From: Cryptomeria japonica
Lineage: Eukaryota; Streptophyta; Pinopsida; Cupressales; Cupressaceae
Assembly: GCF_030272615.1 (NCBI RefSeq)
Contig: NC_081412.1
Coordinates: 545,238,202 to 545,302,201 of the forward strand
Reading direction: 5' to 3'
DNA length: 64,000 bases
Shown: positions 1-12,025 of the stretch, piece after piece
Layout of the letters: each line of letters starts with the position of its first letter
How positions within the stretch are numbered: position 1 is the first letter of the stretch
Position numbers and translations under genes: made by a program
The notes under the pieces: model-generated
Database searches by the model: none
Seen by the model: only the letters and a program-made list of their open reading frames with translations
Told to the model about the DNA's origin: nothing

Positions 1-1270
1 TTTAGAATCACCTTCAATGATGATTATTTCATATCGTCTATCCTTTGTGATCACAATTCCATGATAGACTACTACCACCTCCACAAAGATTTTGGTTTTA
101 ACTCCAAGATTAGCCATGTAGGCTAGAACTATTTTACCACTTGAGTCCCTTATGACCCCACCCCCACCTGCTCGACCCGAGTTACCACTTGGTGAGTCAT
201 CAAAATTCAATTTCAACCAACCAATATCGTTGGGGGGGGGACGTGTGACATTTAGCTATATTTATGAACCCAATAAGAGGAGAAATAAAGTTGAAAAGGG
301 AATCCACCAAACCCCAACTTGTAGCAATCTATCAATCTAAGGAAGAGGGTAGGTGAGAGTATTTATTTTTCACAAAGCAACCATATTTTCTTTGACATTG
401 TTAACTATGGAGATGGCTAAAGAGTCCCAACTACTTTTTCTATCTTTGAATATTCTATTGTTTCATTCTTTACATAGACTCCAACCTATATGAAAGAAGG
501 CCTTCCACCATGGCTCCCTAATGAGGGGACAAACCAATGGAGGTATCCAACCAAAAGTGATCTATTTAGGATCCCTATTCCATACCCAAGCTACCAAGAA
601 CATGTTGGTTATTCCTCACATAACACACACCTATTCACAAAAGGGATATCCTGTTTCTTTAGGTTGTTAATAGTAAGGATTTTAGTATGGAAAATTGTCT
701 ACTATAAGAAACACACCTTCAAAATTATTTTCAAATTTTAAATATTTGACCAATTAAAGAGCGGGGTGGTGGTGGTGGTGGTGACAAAGCAACAATTTCT
801 AATCCCAATTTGAGCGAGTAATTACTATCTTCAAAGGAGGCCCAGACTAGCTTATCTTCATCATCCAATCTGAAAAACCTGATATTATTAAGGATCCCGA
901 GAAGCTATATAGTAGTTGTTCTCAACTATTGATCAAAGTCTAAGTGGTTGATTCTCCACACTAGTGGGGAATAATTAGGAATCCAATAGTCTCTTACATA
1001 GATCCCAAATCTGATAGTTGATTCTCTTTCAATAGCCAAACAAATGGGGTGAAATTCTAAAAGGATAAAGGAGGACCACATATCTTTCCAGAATCTTATA
1101 TTGCTCCCATTTACAACCTACTACAAAATACCCTTTTGAAGTAGCAATTTAGTCTTAATAAGGTTGTTCTAGACATGGGATCCTCTAGGAAGGACATCAA
1201 AGGCCAAAAGGGCATAATTGACCTTACTAAGAAGACACTTGTTCTTTATTACTACCGACCAATTAGAATT
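1..1270 (-). pseudogene. LINE (L1-type) ORF2 C-terminal remnant: zf-RVT and RNase H
   Basis: Minus-strand translation in shifting frames recovers the C-terminal half of a plant L1-type ORF2. From 1125 down to about 1030 there is a segment ending NGSNIRFWKDMW, like the linker after the reverse transcriptase. At 683-612 lies KILTINNLKKQDIPFVNRC followed by VLCEE, the typical core of the zf-RVT domain. At 228-1 a continuous stretch beginning GWLKLNFDD and ending EGDSK is an RNase H (RVT_3 type) domain, with the first Asp and the Asp of the GDS motif still visible. Many stops and frameshifts show it is long dead. The piece is cut by the window start, and its reverse transcriptase is not found beyond 1270. 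Recognition is from family motifs; subfamily is not assigned. Confidence 0.75.
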
Positions 1271-1289
1271 CTAAAACTGAAGCTGAAAT

Positions 1290-1630
1290 GTTTTTCATTG
1301 ATTTATTTGTAACTTTTCTCAACTAAAAATATTTATTTATTTATTTGATATATGGTTTGCACTTTCTCTCGGGTGATCTTATGAGCTCGATATGGTTTAA
1401 CCTTGATGTATAGGTGGTTGGTTGAGTATTTCATGTTACACTTGTTCAAAGATGGTTCAATCTATTTTTCTTATTAGTTGATATAGTTTGGAATATGTGG
1501 TAATGATGTAATAATAGTAATAAATCTTCATAAATTATTATATTATTTCAATGATATAATCCTTATTTGTCCTAATTTAAATTAAAATTAACTTTGTACC
1601 AATACATTGAATCATTGTAAATTGTACACT
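1290..1630 (+). repeat. Dispersed AT-rich repeat, copy 1
   Basis: About 340 bases resemble 8288-8724 in the same orientation. Shared blocks include TTTTCATTGATTTATTTGTAA, GATGGTTCAATCTATTTTTC and AACTTTGTACCAATACAT. The two copies differ by scattered substitutions and by an extra block of about 90 bases in copy 2. It has no coding content I can recognise, and the family is unknown. Confidence 0.7.
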
Positions 1631-3368
1631 TGAGATCTTAGGACAATGCCAATTAGATTCTAATATGTAGGTAATAATTTTCTATCATATTGATCCACAT
1701 TGAATGGATAAGATATAATCCTTATGAATTATCAATTTGGATTGGTCAAACCTATAATTTTAGTGATTTCAAAAGTTGGGTTATGTACTTATATGCAAAA
1801 AACCCTCCTTGTTTGGATTATCACTTTCTCAAGAAAAGTACCATATTTTGACATTGCGGTGCAATCTTGTTTTGTATTTTTGGTCTTGCACCAACTTGTA
1901 TGAATTTGCACCAAACCTCAAGCATGTGAACCAAGCTATGATGATTTTTCCCACAAGAATAAAATATAATTATTGACATCCTTTATTTTTGTGTTTATTA
2001 TGATTTTGATTTATGTCTTTTGAGCTAAGTTGTTGGTTTAATAACACTTCACTACAAAGTTGCGACTAGTTCTATATCAAGTTGTAATACAACAAGTATA
2101 TTCCATGTGGTGGTTGGATCTCTTAAGATCAACACAAATCAATTTTATGAATGATGTTTCTTATAGCCACTCTCACATAGGTTATTAAACTATAGTTGAT
2201 AGTACTACCTAGATGAAATTTTTGCATTGGCCAAGTTGAGATTTGTAATTTGATAAGGTGGTTACATTAATTCATTGAATTTCTCTAAAGGGTGCAATAA
2301 AGTGGAGGTGATAGAATCAAATCAGAATAGAGGATTTGTCTAGTAGGATGGCCCTAGAGATTTAGGAGAGTAAGAGTGAGGTGAGGAGGAATAGTGATAG
2401 TATGCAAAGGTTGATGTTATCAACATTGTAGTAGAATATTTCGTAGGTTGTAGTGCCTCTTCCTGATTCATCTTTATTTTTGTGCATCATTAGAGTATAT
2501 TGACATGCAGCTTAGACTATTTTTATGATGCTTCAACTAGATGTTTATGGATTTATCTATATTTTAGATGCTTCTCTATGGATATTAGACATATTATATT
2601 GTGCTAGCATCATGATTACATGTGGATGATGACATTTATAGACTATTGTGATGGTGGATTGCTCTTTGATGATTGATATGTGTGCTCATTCCTATGTGTA
2701 TATCATGTTTTCTGTATGTTAATTTGATGATATCTTATGATGTACTAACCCTATTTCATGATTATGATTCTATGCGATGACTTGATGTTATATTGTGTGA
2801 CTATCTACGTGAGTAGAGATAATTTCATATAACTCATTGCGAGCATGATATTCCATCGTGATTCTCTATCACTTGTGTTTATTTCATGTTTCATATATAT
2901 TTTTTCAATTGATATGTTTCATATATTATTGTATATGTCATTGTATACATATTGGTGTTGACAGGTTTGGAGGTACCAGACACTCCACCTGGCTCCACAG
3001 ATTTGAGTGTGTCTTATCCCAATGGCAAGTTGATCGGAGATGACATGAGAACTCACCCTATACTCTAGGTTTAAGATGATCACCCTTGTCAGTTTAGTGT
3101 TTTGGTATGAGTTGTTGTTTAGCGTCTAGTGATTCCTTGGGTTATTCTATGTTGGATTGCTTGTGTAGTGCTGTGTTTATTGATTGGTTTAATTATTAAT
3201 TAATTGATTAAATTGATTTATATAGTTAAATTAATAGATTAATATATTTATAATAATAAATTAAATAATTAGTTGGTATAAATAATTAAAATTTAATGTT
3301 TGATCATTATTATCATCCCTTAATTCTATTTATAAATTAACAATTTAATGTTATTATGGATATCAAGG

Positions 3369-3369
<1 letters not shown>
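1631..3369. other. Intergenic AT-rich DNA, nothing recognised
   Basis: No open frame above about 70 residues has any recognisable motif, and no LTR ends, tRNA or target duplications were seen. The short frames at 1776-1976 and 2858-3043 look like chance. A slightly GC-richer patch near 2960-3070 does not match a family I know. Probably degraded repeat DNA. Confidence 0.5.
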
Positions 3370-3412
<43 letters not shown>

Positions 3413-3430
3413 TAAGATATATATATATAT

Positions 3431-3467
<37 letters not shown>

Positions 3468-3478
3468 TATATATATAT
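3370..3478. repeat. Compound microsatellite (TA)n-(AC)n-(TA)n
   Basis: A run of about 20 TA units at 3370-3409 is followed by a short TA tract, then about 15 AC units at 3433-3462 and a final TA tract. Open frames crossing it are artefacts of the repeat. Confidence 0.95.
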
Positions 3479-5822
3479 AATTTATTGGGATTGGTTTATT
3501 GTTATTTCATTTGGTTTTAAATTAAAAGCTAATGCCTCTTGTTACATGAGTAAATGGAAATAATATACATATTACTTACCTACCCTATTTTAGCATTGGC
3601 TGAGAGCATGGTAAGTTGGATAAATGTTATTTTATATTATATTTGCCTTGTTACGTGGGTTGGTAGGTAGGAAATATATCATTTTTCTATATTTTGATTG
3701 GCCAAGATTGGCATTGGTTTTGGGTTGATTTTCTATTTAATTGGTTTCCTGTGTGTTCACCCAAGTTGGCTTCCGGGAAGAATTTTCTGTGCATCTGGCT
3801 TGGCTTTTGATTTTGGCTGCTTGAAGATTGTTTTTAGTTGCTCTTCATTAGATTCTTGGCCATAACTTCTATTATCCAGGTTGGAGGAATTTTTCTTCCT
3901 GTGTATTTTATTTTTAGAAAAGATTGTATTCTCTGTGATTGCCCAGAAAGACTATTCTTGGGTAGATTGGGAAAAAATAAGTTTATCATATAGTTTTGTT
4001 GGAGATATTTCATATGCAATTTATATTCTAAGGTTAAACTATATAACTTGGGGAGAATAGTTTGGGGTATTGGTCGTGCATGAATGCATCTTGTCTGTGA
4101 ATTCTGGAATTTCTTCTATATGGCTATTGATTGTTTTAGTTTGGGAATTTGTATACCTAATTTCTTATTATTGTATGTGATTATTTTGGGAATCTTATTG
4201 ACCTTTATTTTATGTTTGCGGCTGTATGTGTCTAGTTGAGTCAGATGCCATGTTGACGTGATTTGTATTATCTTTGGTTTAATATTTGGGTTGTTTTATT
4301 TATTTTCTAAGGTCAGGGCGTTTCCACTGAGTCCATCTTTGGGACTTAATATAGTCTATTTGATTTTATTTTATCTCCATAAGTTTCTTCATTTCCATCT
4401 ATGTCACTGAACAAATGCACAAAATTTGTAAATGTGCTAAAAATATTAACATATGCATTAATTCATTTAGAGTATGCGTGACTCTGAGCAGTGTATGCAT
4501 TGCCAGATTAGGTAAATGCACTGAATCTTAGTGTATGATGTAAAAGAACTACAAGAAGTAATAAATGCGCTACAGGGTTCTGTAAATGTGCTACAGGGTT
4601 TTGTATATATGCTATTCTACATTGTACATGTGTTGTTCTGTCTATTTGACAAATTTTGGGTATTTATAAGATTTTGTTTTGGTTTTTTCTAAAAATACAG
4701 AGGTTGTTTTCAATACCTTAGATGTACTAGGTCTATTTTATTGATTTGATATTGAATAATTATGATTATTTGGCTTTTATATGAGTTTATTTCATAGCCG
4801 AGATCCTTGGTTGTATTCTTATATGATGATTTCGATGTTGTTGGTTTGTTATGATACCTTGGTATGCCAAGTCTTGTGTGGTTGAGAGCCCATGGTTATG
4901 TTGCGATGTTTTATGTTTTGTGCATTGCCTTGTTATCACCCTAAGGTATAGGTGCATGCTAGGGGAGAGTGGGCTTCTAAGTGAGTGACTGGGATCGCAA
5001 GGGGGTAGACAACTAGGTTACCCAGGTTCTAGATCATCAGATATCTCATTGGGAGTTTAACTTTGTAATCAAGTGATAACTTAATATTATAATTCTTGGG
5101 TTTGGGTAGAATAATTCATCTTAATAAAATAAGAAATGGATGGTGGCCCCTCCGCCTTTCCTAGTGGAAGAGGACCAAGATAGGATTAGGAAGGCCTTGG
5201 TAACCCAAGTAAGCTAATCACCTTTACCCCATTAAGGTTGAGATGGCTCCGCATGTACATCTAGGATGGTTAGGACATGTGCCCAGGTTCCCATTTGTTG
5301 CATGTGATGACACTCTTTTCCCTAGATGTAGGTCCTAGTGCCTTGAGCCTCATTGATGTGTCGCCTCTTGATGTTTGTGTTGGAGTCCTTATTGGTTTTA
5401 TGATTTTGCATTTCTTTTTTCTTGTGTTGGTCTTCCTTTGGTTGTTAGGTGTCAACCTAGATCTAGAGTATGAGTGGCATTTTGTGTCATCTCCTAGTAC
5501 GGGGGGTGGTTCCTTTGGTTCCACATGGTTGGGTGGTTGGTGCTTTTCAACCATTGGGATGTTCTCTTGTATTATTCATGCGTGGATGTTGATTCTTCTT
5601 ATTATATCATCTTATGGATATTATTGTGGTAGATTTATGTAGTGGATATCTTGGAAGCAAGTAATGTGATACCTTGTAAAAGTAGATGAAATATTATGTT
5701 AGGAATGAGTTGTATTCATGTTATATTATTCATATGAATGCAATTGTATTATAGTTGGTATTTAGGATTATGAAATGATTGTAGTAATGAGACTAAGAGA
5801 TGTATGGTGATGATCTTTTATA
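3479..5822. other. Intergenic AT-rich DNA with a block of the Tat leader motif
   Basis: No gene was recognised. Between about 4400 and 4640 the plus strand repeats AAATGYGCTA (near 4430, 4563 and 4584, with looser copies at 4512 and 4607). This is the reverse complement of the TAGCRCATT motif in the Tat leader at 9390-9665 and 11203-11575, so a decayed leader fragment in opposite orientation is likely. The overlapping frames at 5277-5642 (plus) and 5270-5554 (minus) show no domain, and I do not call either a gene. The sequence ends at the target duplication of the solo LTR at 5828. Confidence 0.5.
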
Positions 5823-5827
5823 ATGAA

Positions 5828-7363
5828 TGTAGACACCTAAAAGTAGCACAATGAATTAAGTGAATTTTATTCATTTAATTATTCTTAATTCTTCCAATTA
5901 ATTAAATTAAGATTTAATTAATATCCATATTCTTCTAATCACCTATTAATTAAATTAAGATTTAATTAATATCCATATTCTTCTAATCACCTATTAATTA
6001 AATTAAGATTTAATTAATATACCCTTCTTCTATCTAAGCCATTTAATTAAATTCACATTTAATTAAATACCCCCCCTCTAGCCATTTTAATTAAATTCAC
6101 ATTTAATTAAAAATATCAATTTATCCCCTTTCCCATTTTAATTAAATCTACATTTAATTAAAATCTCCTTTGCATTTAAATAAATCTAAATTTATTTAAA
6201 AATCCCCCCCACTTTCATTTTCCTACATCTCCCACTTGCCTCCTAAACCCCTTCTAGATTCTTCTAATCACTTCCAATTTAGCCTAATTCATCTCCAAAT
6301 CATTGTCACATCCCTAAGAAAAGAGAAGTCACGTCTCAAAGCCTCCAAAGTCTTTGAAAATCAATAAAGCCTTTATGTCTTCAACAAGCAAACTTGTTGA
6401 GTTCCCCCAAATTTCCAAGGACTCTTACAAATTTGTCCCCAAAGTCTTCATAACAATTAATGGTTAAATCACCCTTATTGCATGGCTAGAGACTTTCTCT
6501 CTAACTCAACCCTCATCTAACCCAAAGGTCTCATCAAGCATTCATGGCTTTACCCTTGGTTATCCCTTTAACCCTTGCACAAGAGTTTACCCCTTGGGTA
6601 AAATCTTTATCAATTATATAACCCTAGCCTAACCTTAACCCTTACCTCCTAGGGTAACCTTCATGTCTTCTCAAGGATTTAATGCTTCTTACAACTCCTC
6701 TCAAGAAACCTCTTGTTGACAATTGTTACCATTTCATCGGTGAGAATTGTAAACATGGATTGATTAACTTTCAATCCTGGCCCTTGTTAAGATTATCCAA
6801 TCTTGACCATCCATTGCCCTATTTTTCCTATAAATATAGCTCTAATTCTCTCATTTTCATATAGAAGTTTTTGTGAATCAAACTTATAGTCATTTTGCTA
6901 ATGATATATCCAAGTCTTTTATGCATCAAACTTATAGTCATTTTACTAAGCATTGTAGCCTCTCTTTGTTAAATCATAATAGAATTTAGAAGCAATTTGA
7001 ATATCATAGAGTATCCATGCTAGACTAGTATATCATGTTAGAATAAATTTGATAATCTTGTTATCATCTTTATGCCATCTTAATCATCATAGTTTCAATA
7101 TAAAACATGTTTTAGGAATGCATTCATGCATATAAATCAAACATCACTCGTTCTTGGAGTTGACATTCCTAAGCCACTTTGCTCAGTGATCTGAGAGAAA
7201 AAGTGAGACTTTGAGGATCCTGTGAGATAGAGAACAATGGTACACCCCTTGGGAAGTTGAACTATCTCAAATAGTTCCTATAACTTGCACCAAGAGTCTC
7301 ATTGGTGTGTGGGTCTTTTGAATCTGACTTTTACATTTTTGTCGCCCTCATTTCTCGCATACA
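5828..7363 (+). mobile_element. Solo LTR of a Tat-type Ty3/gypsy element
   Basis: The 1536-bp unit begins TGTAGACACC, ends GCATACA and is flanked on both sides by ATGAA (5823-5827 and 7364-7368). No internal retroelement sequence lies next to it, so it is a solo LTR left by LTR-LTR recombination. It closely matches the Tat 3' LTR starting at 34926, which fixes its orientation as plus. It holds a tandem duplication of about 50 bases near 5940-6040 (AATTAAATTAAGATTTAATT units) that is single in the 34926 copy. A CCATTGCCC...CTATAAATA core promoter lies at about 6810-6839. Confidence 0.9.
6809..6839 (+). promoter_or_regulatory. Core promoter of Tat-type LTR (CCAAT-like box and TATA box)
   Basis: CCATTGCCCTATTTTTCC runs into CTATAAATATAG at about 6828-6839. 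The same arrangement occurs in the Tat 3' LTR (CTATAAATAGAG at 35865-35876) and in the divergent LTR at 8725 (8796-8807). It is the best-conserved stretch among the three LTRs, as expected for the element's RNA polymerase II promoter. Function is inferred. Confidence 0.65.
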
Positions 7364-7368
7364 ATGAA

Positions 7369-8287
7369 AGTAAATGATTTTCATGTACTTAGATGTTGTA
7401 ATGGAGTTATAATCAAAATAGAATGGATTCATTCTATCATTGTATTAGTTTAGATTCCATGGGTATTACCTACAAGTAATTTCATTTGTGAAGGACCTTA
7501 CGAAAATGGAATGAATATAATGTAGAAAATTATGGTTAATTAATGATATCATGTTAGTTGATAATGTTATTCATGTGATTGCATTGGAAGTTAGGAAGCA
7601 TTAGGATTCTTGCATTATGCACTTGAGATTAATGTTAAGGGAAAAGCTCATGTAGTTAGGAAATTGATAAGGGTTTTTAAGCACATTTGGATTTGGTTAT
7701 AAAATGAACTAAGAAAGGGATTAGTCTTGCACTAAGGAGTAAGAATATCATGTTAGTAGATTTTAGTGTAGAGTGCATCTCATAATGGTTAAATAATCAT
7801 GTATATACATATCATAATGAAAGGATAAATATATAAGTTGCATTTAGAAATGATAAAGGATTAATTGATGATAAGTGTAGTAATCAAGTGAGTAGATGTT
7901 ATTGCTTATGGTAGATAATTAAGTAATGACGTTAAGGTACTCTAGAGAGATAGTTGTAATGGTTGTGATATCTGTTCCACTTGCTTATTTGGTTAATGTT
8001 TTTAATTTCTATGATTTAAGTTCTTTAGGATTAGATGAAAATGAATGTTAATTCATTGTGTAGATGATATGATGTGTAGCATTAGATGTTTTAATTTTTT
8101 ATTATTATCTCTATGTGCATGTTAGATTGATGTATTTCTCTAGGGTATTTTGGCGAGCATTATATAGGTCAATTTCATTGGTTTTTGTCATGATAGCGAC
8201 TTAGGTTCAATTTCATGTATATTGAGTAACGATTCATGTTTATTTAATAAATATGTGGGATTATAGATTAATCTTATATTACAGATA
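7369..8287. other. Intergenic AT-rich DNA, nothing recognised
   Basis: Right flank of the solo LTR. It continues the pre-insertion sequence left of 5823, since the target duplication joins the two. No protein motif, RNA gene or LTR terminus was seen. Confidence 0.5.
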
Positions 8288-8724
8288 AAATATTTTCATT
8301 GATTTATTTGTAATTTTTAATAAACTAAATATATATTTTAATTTTATTATTTATTTTTTAGATTTTTTTGGGCACTACAATATATGATTTGCACTTTCTC
8401 TTGGATGATCTTATGAGCACAATATTATTTAACCTTGATGTATGGGTGGTTTGTTGATTATTTCATGTTAATCTTGGTTAAGGATGGTTCAATCTATTTT
8501 TCTTCTTAGTTGATATAGTTTGGAATATGTAGTATTAATATAATAATAGAAATGCATCTTCAAGAATTATTTAGGACTTCAAACTATATTGCTTTGATGA
8601 TAAAATCCAAGGAGATTGTTTCCATCTTACTAGAGCATGATTAGATTATTTCAATGATGGACCCCTTATTTGTGTTAATTTGAATTCAAACCAACTTTGT
8701 ACCAATACATGGAATCATTGTACA
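8288..8724 (+). repeat. Dispersed AT-rich repeat, copy 2, cut by the Tat 5' LTR
   Basis: Homologous to 1290-1630, with an insertion of about 90 bases in the middle. Similarity stops abruptly at 8724, where TGTTGATTAAG begins the Tat 5' LTR. In copy 1 the sequence continues past this point, so 8724/8725 is an insertion or recombination boundary. Confidence 0.65.
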
Positions 8725-9333
8725 GTGTTGATTAAGTTTCAATCCTGGCCCTTTTTGAGATTATTCAATCTCAACCCTCCATTGCCATATTTTCCCTATA
8801 AATAGAGCCCATTCCTTCTTCAAAACAATCAAGTCTTTTGTGCATCAAAATTATAGTTATTTTCTAGGTTAAGGAGCTCTCTTTGTCATCTTCAAAGCAT
8901 CAAGCATTCATATAATAGCATTTTAGTTTCATTTAGCTTAGATGCATATCTTTTCTTATCTCAATTAACTCATATAGCATCATCTTAGCTTTCAATTTGG
9001 AACTCATCTAAATCTTAATCATCTAGTTTTGCATTTCATCTTCATCATCTCATTTTATCATTCACTAAGATCTTGGTTGCATTTCATTTAGATCTTAGAA
9101 TCAATTAAATCTAGTTCTTTAGGTTGTCATCTTAAAGAATCAAGTTCTCTTCCAAGCTGAGAGCCACCTTGAATCTTGAAGATCCTTGGAGATAGAGGAA
9201 CATGGAATGATTTTAAAGAGTTTAGATTTATTAACTTTCTTTGTTTGGATTTTTAACCTCTAATGCAATGTTTCATGTGTGTGTTTGAATTGTTTTCTCC
9301 TCTTGCAGGTTGATACCACATTCCAAGCATACA
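8725..9333 (+). repeat. Tat element 5' LTR, divergent and perhaps truncated
   Basis: It starts TGTTGATTAAG, ends CCAAGCATACA and is followed by a primer site. Only about the first 100 bases resemble the middle of the 34926 LTR (TTTCAATCCTGGCCC, CCATTGCC, CTATAAATAGAG). The rest is largely unalike. The first part of a full-length Tat LTR (about 930 bases) is missing. Either the LTR has lost its left part, or it belongs to a different subfamily with a short LTR. The left target-site candidate is TACAG at 8720-8724, which cannot be tested here. Confidence 0.6.
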
Positions 9334-9337
9334 TTTT

Positions 9338-9354
9338 TGGTGCCCACCATGGGG
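9338..9354 (+). other. Primer binding site of the Tat element
   Basis: TGGTGCCCACCATGGGG begins four bases after the LTR end ACA. Position and form (TGG at the start, GC-rich in an AT-rich setting) are those of a tRNA primer site. I do not assign the tRNA. Confidence 0.7.
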
Positions 9355-12025
9355 CTTATCCCCATAAATCATATCATTTTTGATGCAGGACAGATTACAA
9401 GCACGCTAAAATACTATTTTAGTGTGTTGGGAACTTTTGTTAGCACATCTGGGGAAAATAGTAGCACATTCAACATATTGTTTAGCGCATCAAAACCTTT
9501 TTCTAGTGCATTTGAGCTTACTGTTAGCACATAACAATTCAGTTTCTTTCCTGCGCATTGGGATAACAATGTAGCGCATTCAGTAATCAGTGTAGTGCTT
9601 AGGAGTCTTACTTTAGCACATCTCTAACTTTTTGTAGCACTTATGTGCAGAAGTCCAGTGCGTGACTCTGTTAGAAGGAAAACATAATTTGTAACAAAAG
9701 TAAAAGTTAGGCTTGTATAAGCTCACCTAGGATTTAAATTTTTCACTAAATTTTATTTTGCTGTAGGTTACTAATCTGTGTTTGCAGATTGGAGGAGTTT
9801 ATTTAGGCATTTAATTATTTTGTTTCTAACTTTTTCAAGTTAGTTTAAAAATAGTTCATTTCTTGTTGGTTTAAAAAGAACTTCATTTACTCCTTTGGTG
9901 CTTAAAACAAAACCTCATTTTCATTTTGCAAAGGATTAAAAAGAACTACAAACAAATTTTTTTAGTTTTCCAAAAGTTAAAAAGAATCCCATTTTCTTTT
10001 GGTGTTGTTTAAAAAGAACCTCGTTTATCCTTTGGTGCTTAAAACAAAACCTCATTTCCATTTTTGTAAAAGGGTTAAAAAGAATTACAAACTCACTTTG
10101 GTTTTTTTTGCAAAGGATAAAAAGAATCTCACTTTTATTGTTTTTGTGTGAGGCAAAAAGAGTTTTTCATTAAGGATTGATTTTATGATTTTCGTTTTGT
10201 TGACCAACATCATGATTTATTTTGTTGACTAGGTTTGTTTTTCAAAGGGTTTGAAAATACACATTTTTCTATGAAGAGTTAAAAAGAACACCATGCTTGT
10301 TGGAGCAACATCTCCAAATAGAAGTTAGAAAATCATTGTCTTGAAGGCTAAAAAGAACCTTGTTTGCCTTGTCTCGAAAGTGGAAGGTATATGCTCTCCC
10401 CTTAATTGGGTGACCAAAAATACAAACCACCCTTATGCTTTCTTTACTTCAAGCATTTAAATCCTTTAGAAGGCCTGCCCTCCCAAGTTTCTCTTAGGGT
10501 GCCATTAATGGCTCGTGAGAGGGGAACGACCTAAGTGGAAAATGTCTTAATCGCCAAGTGTTCCAACCCACTATAATCAAATGTGGAGGCTGATGAAAGT
10601 TCCCTTCAATGGTTTTTCTCAATGATTAGCCTTCCCCCAGTATCTTTAAGATATGTAAAGACTTTTTTCTAAAGGTTGGGAAGCCTCCCGAGGGAGTTTA
10701 TCACTGAAGATTGAATAGAAGCTTGATTAAGAACCTTAGCACTAGAAACTTTGAGCCAAGTCAGTTACCAGACATTTTCAACATCATAGTACAAGGGTGG
10801 CAAAGAATCTACCCCCAAGATTACTCACCATATATCTCCCAAGATAACTACTAAATTGTGAAGCAATTCACTTTGAGTTAATTTCTAGAAAAAGGCAAAA
10901 AAATGGGCACCCTCTAGGGGGTGACACGACTATTTGAGCTGACAGAGTATCGAGACTAGTGGACTATGATGTTGTTGATGACCCTTGAATAAAGATTCTT
11001 CTTGATTTGTCTTATTTTTTTATCCAAACCAGTGAAAACATCGAGGTTTTGAACACATCCTCAAAAGAACATACACTACTTGTTCAGTATAGAAAAAATT
11101 GTTCTATTCTATGTGTCATGTTTTCGAGTCTTTATTTTTTAGAAAATCATCCATCAAAATCACAAGTGTTATTTTTGAAAATGGCAGAAACAAAGAAATT
11201 AGGATAGTTAGCACATAGGAGCAACATCCTAGCACGTAGAAAATATTCAATAGTGCATTTGAACCAAAACACAGTGCTTTCATCAGTCAACTTAGTGCAT
11301 AATCAATCTCATACTGGTGAAATTTCTAGTAGTGCTTATCAATATTAGTGTAGCTCATTCAAACATCAACATATTGCATCAGAAGCATATCATAGCTCTT
11401 TTAGTTCAAACAATAGCATGTAATCATGACATAATAGCACATAACCCATCCAGAACAGTCATTTTCAAACAGTTTGACCTAGCACATAGGAAAGGAAGCA
11501 TAGCGCATAGGGAAAATTTTGTAGCATATTCTGAACATTCTTTAGTGCATAGGGTCTCTATTTTAGTGCATGATCAATATTAGGGAAAATCAGAGAGAAA
11601 ATACGACACTTTGAGAAAATTTTATCGACATTTTTGAATACCCTTTCAGGTCCTTTAGCAAACTCAATAGAAAAACTTTGAATCCGATCATTAGTGAGAA
11701 AAATTCCAAAATAAAAAAGGTGCTCTTAGAATGAGTTTTCAAATCATTAAACTAGTTTGAGATTAGACTTCATCCAACAAAATCAGGAAGTATCAGAAAC
11801 AGTGATCAAAGTTTCACCATCCAACGGATTCTACGAAACCAAATACCTAGTTTAATCCTTAAGTTGTCAAATCAAGTTTTCATATTGGGAGAATTTTATC
11901 CATATCATTTGACACACTTTGTCATGGAGGCGAATCTAACTAAACCTCTACTTGATAAAGTAAAATTGAGTATTTAAGCAAAGTATCCCAATCCAACATC
12001 AACGTCAACCTTTGATCATTCGTGT
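9355..12025 (+). other. Tat element leader with three kinds of internal repeat
   Basis: About 2.7 kb between primer site and first reading frame, with no recognisable protein. Block 1 (9390-9665) repeats TAGCRCAT or TAGTGCAT about a dozen times, roughly every 20-25 bases. Block 2 (9869-10140) is a tandem duplication of about 138 bases containing TTAAAAAGAA and CCTTTGGTGCTTAAAACAAA. Block 3 (11203-11575) again repeats the TAGCRCAT motif about 16 times. Between blocks 2 and 3 lies a GC-richer stretch at 10400-10960. Short frames across blocks 1 and 3 read the motif in different phases, which argues against a shared protein repeat. Confidence 0.65.

Noticed and set aside
5270-5642. Two opposed frames of 94 and 121 residues as possible host genes
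   Set aside because: No domain, no homologous frame elsewhere in the window, overlapping on opposite strands and flanked by repeat debris.
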